64,000 bases of DNA from positions 1 through 64,000 of the forward strand of contig CAWFYV010000003.1 in NCBI GenBank assembly GCA_963820185.1, given 5' to 3'. Positions 61,405 through 64,000 of the stretch are shown in pieces (position 1 is the stretch's first letter; each line of letters starts with the position of its first letter). Source of the DNA: Aquilonibacter sp963820185. GTDB taxonomy: Bacteria; Vulcanimicrobiota; Vulcanimicrobiia; Vulcanimicrobiales; Vulcanimicrobiaceae. The notes under the pieces are model-generated. The model was not told where the DNA came from. It was given only the letters and a program-made list of their open reading frames with translations, and did no database searches. The translations under genes and the position numbers were made by a program.

Positions 61405-62550
61405 ATGACGCTATTCCAGGACACCGGCGGCGATCCTCGGACGGCTCGCACGCTCGTGGCCGATGTTCTTGCGTGGTTTGGCGCCGTGGGCGATGCGGCG
61501 ATGGGCAACGCGCCGGGCTTTGCTGCTCGCAAAGCCTCGCTTGCCGTAGCGCTCGCAAAGACTGCAAACGTGCCCGAAACCGATTGGCCCGCGCTTTACT
61601 TCGCGGGTCTGCTTCACGCCGTGGGCGCGATCGGCAACCCCGCCTATCGGAAGGGCGAACCGCTTCCCGAGCGGATAGCGCGAATGGAGAGTTGGGATGC
61701 GCCGGCGCAAGGCGCGCGGATCTGCGAGTCGATTGGAGCACTGCCGGGCGAAACCGCTGACATGGTGCGCTGGCAACACGAAGCGTGGGACGGCACCGGC
61801 TACCCCGACACGCTGCGCTGGACCGGCATTCCGCGCCCTGCGCAGTTCCTCGGCATGGCCGACTGGTTTCTGCGATCGCACGATCCCGAAGTTGCGCTTG
61901 GACAAATTGGCCTGGCCAGTGGGCGCGCGTTCAACCCCGAAACGGTACGCACGTTCACCATGTGGTTTCATCTCTCGGGCGGTGAGGTCGACCTCGTGGA
62001 TCCACCGGTAGACGCATTGCCCGATGCGGCACTTGACGTGCAAACGTTGCTCGAGCGGTTTGCGGATCGTATCGACGCGCACAACGGCGTCGATGGCCGC
62101 TGGCGACGTATCGCGCGAATCGCCGACGCGACCGCGACGGTGCTCGCGCTCACGGAGAGCGAAGCGCGCGACCTGGCGCTCGCATGCCGTATCTTCGGGG
62201 CCGGCGAGATCGATGAGGCGACCGTCGAAGACGATGCCTTCGATCCACTCGCACGTCTAGGCATCGAACATCGCGCGCGCAACGCGCACGCTGCAGCCGT
62301 GCTTGCACAACCATTTTCAACGCTAGATGGCGGATGTCAGGTCGTCGCAATTCGCGGCGAGTGGTTCGACGGAACAGGCAAACCACGCGGTCTTTCGCGC
62401 AAGAGCATTCCGGCAGCTTCGGCGATACTTGCCGCGGCGATTGCGTACGACCGTCTCGATCGCGGCGAACGCATCGATACCGCTGCCGGGACGCAATTCG
62501 ATCCGGTGGTCGTTCGCGCTCTCATGGAGGCTGCAAAGCTCCGGGCATGA
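61405..62550 (+). CDS. Tandem degenerate HD-GYP domain protein
   Basis: A 381-aa protein with two HD-GYP-like halves. The first has LLHAVGAIGNP (H71, A72) where active proteins have the HD pair, but keeps HEAWDGTGYP (125-134). The second lacks an HD pair (CRIFGAGEID) and has GEWFDGTGKPRGL (318-330) in place of HH..DG.GYP. The metal-binding residues are largely gone, so it is more likely a c-di-GMP or protein-binding pseudoenzyme. It is coupled to the next gene by an ATGA overlap. Confidence 0.75.
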   Translation: MTLFQDTGGDPRTARTLVADVLAWFGAVGDAAMGNAPGFAARKASLAVALAKTANVPETDWPALYFAGLLHAVGAIGNPAYRKGEPLPERIARMESWDAPAQGARICESIGALPGETADMVRWQHEAWDGTGYPDTLRWTGIPRPAQFLGMADWFLRSHDPEVALGQIGLASGRAFNPETVRTFTMWFHLSGGEVDLVDPPVDALPDAALDVQTLLERFADRIDAHNGVDGRWRRIARIADATATVLALTESEARDLALACRIFGAGEIDEATVEDDAFDPLARLGIEHRARNAHAAAVLAQPFSTLDGGCQVVAIRGEWFDGTGKPRGLSRKSIPAASAILAAAIAYDRLDRGERIDTAAGTQFDPVVVRALMEAAKLRA

Positions 62551-63461
62551 TCGAGCTTCCCGAACGCACGCGCCGCATCTCGCCCTCGCGTCTCCACGAG
62601 ATCCTCCAGGCCTACGATTGCAAGAGCCTCGTCGACCCGTTCATGGGATTGCCGACACACTTGAATTACCTCAAGCGTCACGGCATCGCAGTGCACGGTG
62701 GCGACTTGCTCGAGTGGTTCGTGCGCGTCGGCGAAGGCTTAATCACCAACGATTTGACCTACCTACGCGATGCCGAAGTCGCGGAGATCGTCGAAATGCT
62801 GCCGGGCCGGATCTATTCGCTCGATCTTTTCAAAGCGTGGGAAGGCGTCTTCTTCAGCGAAGAGCAGTGCATCTATCTCGGCGTCTGGTACGACAACGTG
62901 CGCAATTTGCGCAGCGATCAACAGACCGGCCTCGCGATTCTCGGCTTGTGGCGCGCGTTCTGCTACTGGCTTCAGAAGATGCAGAACCCCGACGACATGC
63001 AAGACACGCCGCCCAGTGAGTTGGCCTGGTCGTATATTCGTCAGACCGAGCAGTGGGTTACATCGAACATGCGCCGCAATACGGTACGCCAGGGCGACGT
63101 GCTCGCGACGATGAGCGCACGCACCGCCGATGCACTCTTCCTCGCTCCGCCGCCGCGCAACTCATTCCGCAGCGCGGATGCGCGCATTTGGATGTGGGAA
63201 GCGTGGTGGCAAGGCAACCCGTATTTTACGATCGAGCACGCGTACCGCGATTCGCTCCTCGGCGCGCGTGCCGCCGACGGACCCTCGTATGCCCGCGCGA
63301 TCGCCAGCATCATCTCCAGTGCCGATCAATACCCTGTGGTCATCGTACAGACGACCGAACAGCGCATCGGCGAAATCGAGCCGATCGTGCGCAACGCACG
63401 CCCAAACGTCAAGACGATCGCACCGCACCCTTACGAGATATATTTGGTGGCGACAAAGTAA
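62547..63461 (+). CDS. Methyltransferase-like protein (DNA adenine methylase-like fold), function unknown
   Basis: A 304-aa protein whose ATG overlaps the previous stop. The segment SLVDPFMGLPTHLNYLKRHGIAVHGGDLLEWF (about residues 24-55) resembles the SAM-binding start of D12-type DNA adenine methylases. The catalytic DPPY motif is not found; ALFLAPPPRNSF (about residue 194) occupies a similar place. An aromatic WMWEAWWQGNPYF segment follows. I infer a Rossmann methyltransferase relative that may have lost base methylation. Coupling to a degenerate HD-GYP protein is its most telling context. Confidence 0.5.
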   Translation: MIELPERTRRISPSRLHEILQAYDCKSLVDPFMGLPTHLNYLKRHGIAVHGGDLLEWFVRVGEGLITNDLTYLRDAEVAEIVEMLPGRIYSLDLFKAWEGVFFSEEQCIYLGVWYDNVRNLRSDQQTGLAILGLWRAFCYWLQKMQNPDDMQDTPPSELAWSYIRQTEQWVTSNMRRNTVRQGDVLATMSARTADALFLAPPPRNSFRSADARIWMWEAWWQGNPYFTIEHAYRDSLLGARAADGPSYARAIASIISSADQYPVVIVQTTEQRIGEIEPIVRNARPNVKTIAPHPYEIYLVATK

Positions 63462-63463
63462 GG

Positions 63464-63655
63464 CTATCTTGATGGGTTGGATTGGAACCGGTACCAAATC
63501 AAGGCAAGGAGCGCCAGAATCCAGCACAACACCAAGTGCGTGATGTGGTGGGAGTGTTCCGTTCCGGATTTGGTAAACCAGTTGATGGTGCCGAGGCCGT
63601 AGAGTATGCCCAGCACAAAGAACAGCGCGGCAAGCAACAGCGCGAGTGGTTTCAC
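63464..63655 (-). CDS. Small two-helix membrane protein downstream of uppP
   Basis: GTG 63655 overlaps the uppP stop (GTGA) and gives 63 aa: VKPLALLLAALFFVLGILYGLGTINWF, a short polar turn with three His (SGTEHSHHITH), and LVLCWILALLALIWYRFQSN. Two helices with a polar connection resemble a conserved family of short bacterial membrane proteins of unknown role. The larger overlapping frame to 63937 is antisense-type shadow of uppP. Confidence 0.6.
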   Translation of the reverse strand: MKPLALLLAALFFVLGILYGLGTINWFTKSGTEHSHHITHLVLCWILALLALIWYRFQSNPSR

Positions 63656-64000
63656 GATAAGTATCCTCGTTTGCTCAAGATGAAGCAGACTACGCCCACG
63701 ATCAGGCAATACCAGCCGAACGGGCGTAGATCGTTCGACTTGAAGTAGCGCATGAGAAACGCGACCGAGAGATAGGCCGCGATCGCGGCTACGATTCCGC
63801 CGACGATCGCCTGCGCGAGCACCACGTGCGCGCCCGGCGCGACCAGATACCGCGTCTCTAGGAGCGCTGCCGCGAAAATCACCGGGGTTGCAAGCAGAAA
63901 CGAGAACTCGGCCGCATCTTCGTGATCGAGGTCGCACAGTAATCCCGCAACCATCGACGTACCCGAGCGTGAAATGCCGGGGAGCAGCGCGAAGCTCTGA
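63652..64000 (-). CDS. uppP: Undecaprenyl-diphosphatase UppP, C-terminal part (runs off the window)
   Basis: The frame enters at the right edge with QSFALLPGISRSGTSMVAGLL, the second conserved motif of UppP/BacA (PGxSRSG), followed by four hydrophobic helices and the end LSKRGYLS. It recycles the lipid carrier for peptidoglycan precursors in the membrane. The N-terminal half with the first motif is outside the window. Confidence 0.93.
   Translation of the reverse strand, partial: QSFALLPGISRSGTSMVAGLLCDLDHEDAAEFSFLLATPVIFAAALLETRYLVAPGAHVVLAQAIVGGIVAAIAAYLSVAFLMRYFKSNDLRPFGWYCLIVGVVCFILSKRGYLS

Noticed and set aside
63464..63937. A 157-codon minus frame across uppP
   Set aside because: Only its last 63 codons look like protein; the rest overlaps uppP in another frame and is Arg/Gly-rich shadow.

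Overview
This is a high-GC window (many coding shadows on both strands) from an uncultured-type bacterium. Gene content fits a diderm: an outer-membrane beta-barrel porin ending in phenylalanine, TonB-like and lipoprotein genes, PBP1A, and LigD-type end joining. The mixture of families, heavy use of GTG/TTG starts and long overlapping operons resembles Candidatus Eremiobacterota (WPS-2) or a neighbouring phylum. That placement is inference from memory of such genomes and not a computed phylogeny.

Layout. 1-330: 5' part of an adenosine deaminase gene (minus), an initiator tRNA-Met and its terminator. 328-8304: accessory genes: a 7TM-GAF protein without a kinase, a frameshifted S10 serine carboxypeptidase, an Asp-box beta-propeller protein, a CarF/PEDS1-type plasmalogen desaturase with a 34-aa membrane peptide, a CreD-like membrane protein behind a tandem operator, and a RidA protein. 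8323-14578: a complete his operon (hisG-C-B-H-F-A/I-E-D) preceded by a near-consensus promoter, a seven-histidine leader peptide that is almost leaderless, and an intrinsic attenuator. 14575-18719: a YXWGXW repeat protein and tdh-kbl-tdk. 18720-23593: a phosphate-type cluster: porin, pstB, small ORF, phoR, phoB, with two CTTAA-repeat PHO boxes. 23571-30687: HIBADH oxidoreductase, class I aldolase, a long unexplained hairpin, Nfu, pcm, ferredoxin, GlsB, SIMPL, and a membrane-anchored Clp ATPase.

30671-39267: the conserved translation operon rimP-nusA-ylxR-infB-rbfA-nrnA-truB-ribF plus a TlpA-like thioredoxin. 39268-39672 is a non-coding gap with hairpins. 39673-43102: TonB-like protein, pyruvate kinase, secreted beta-sandwich protein. 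43104-54578: a long minus-strand operon accB-accC-nusB-PBP1A-xseA-xseB-tlyA-nadK-recN-ligD(pol)-ligD(lig)-flavin oxidoreductase. 54653-57464: HD-GYP sensor and lipoprotein. 57451-61380: folate and molybdopterin genes (moaC-mogA-folC-folP-folB-folK). 61405-64000: a degenerate double HD-GYP protein, a methyltransferase-like protein, a 63-aa membrane protein and the 3' part of uppP.

The points most worth attention are the his attenuator with a nearly leaderless leader peptide; the HisA-HisI(-HisE) fusion; an AccB homologue without the biotinyl lysine next to an AccC gene that appears to start at ATT; a membrane-tethered Clp ATPase lacking the N domain and the ClpP loop region; tandem operators before the CreD-like gene; PHO boxes linking the porin and pstB; a stable hairpin over the infB ribosome-binding site; and a 31-bp imperfect hairpin between the aldolase and nfu. 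Three single-base frame disruptions (S10 peptidase, hisI/hisE, truB) suggest either consensus errors or real lesions.
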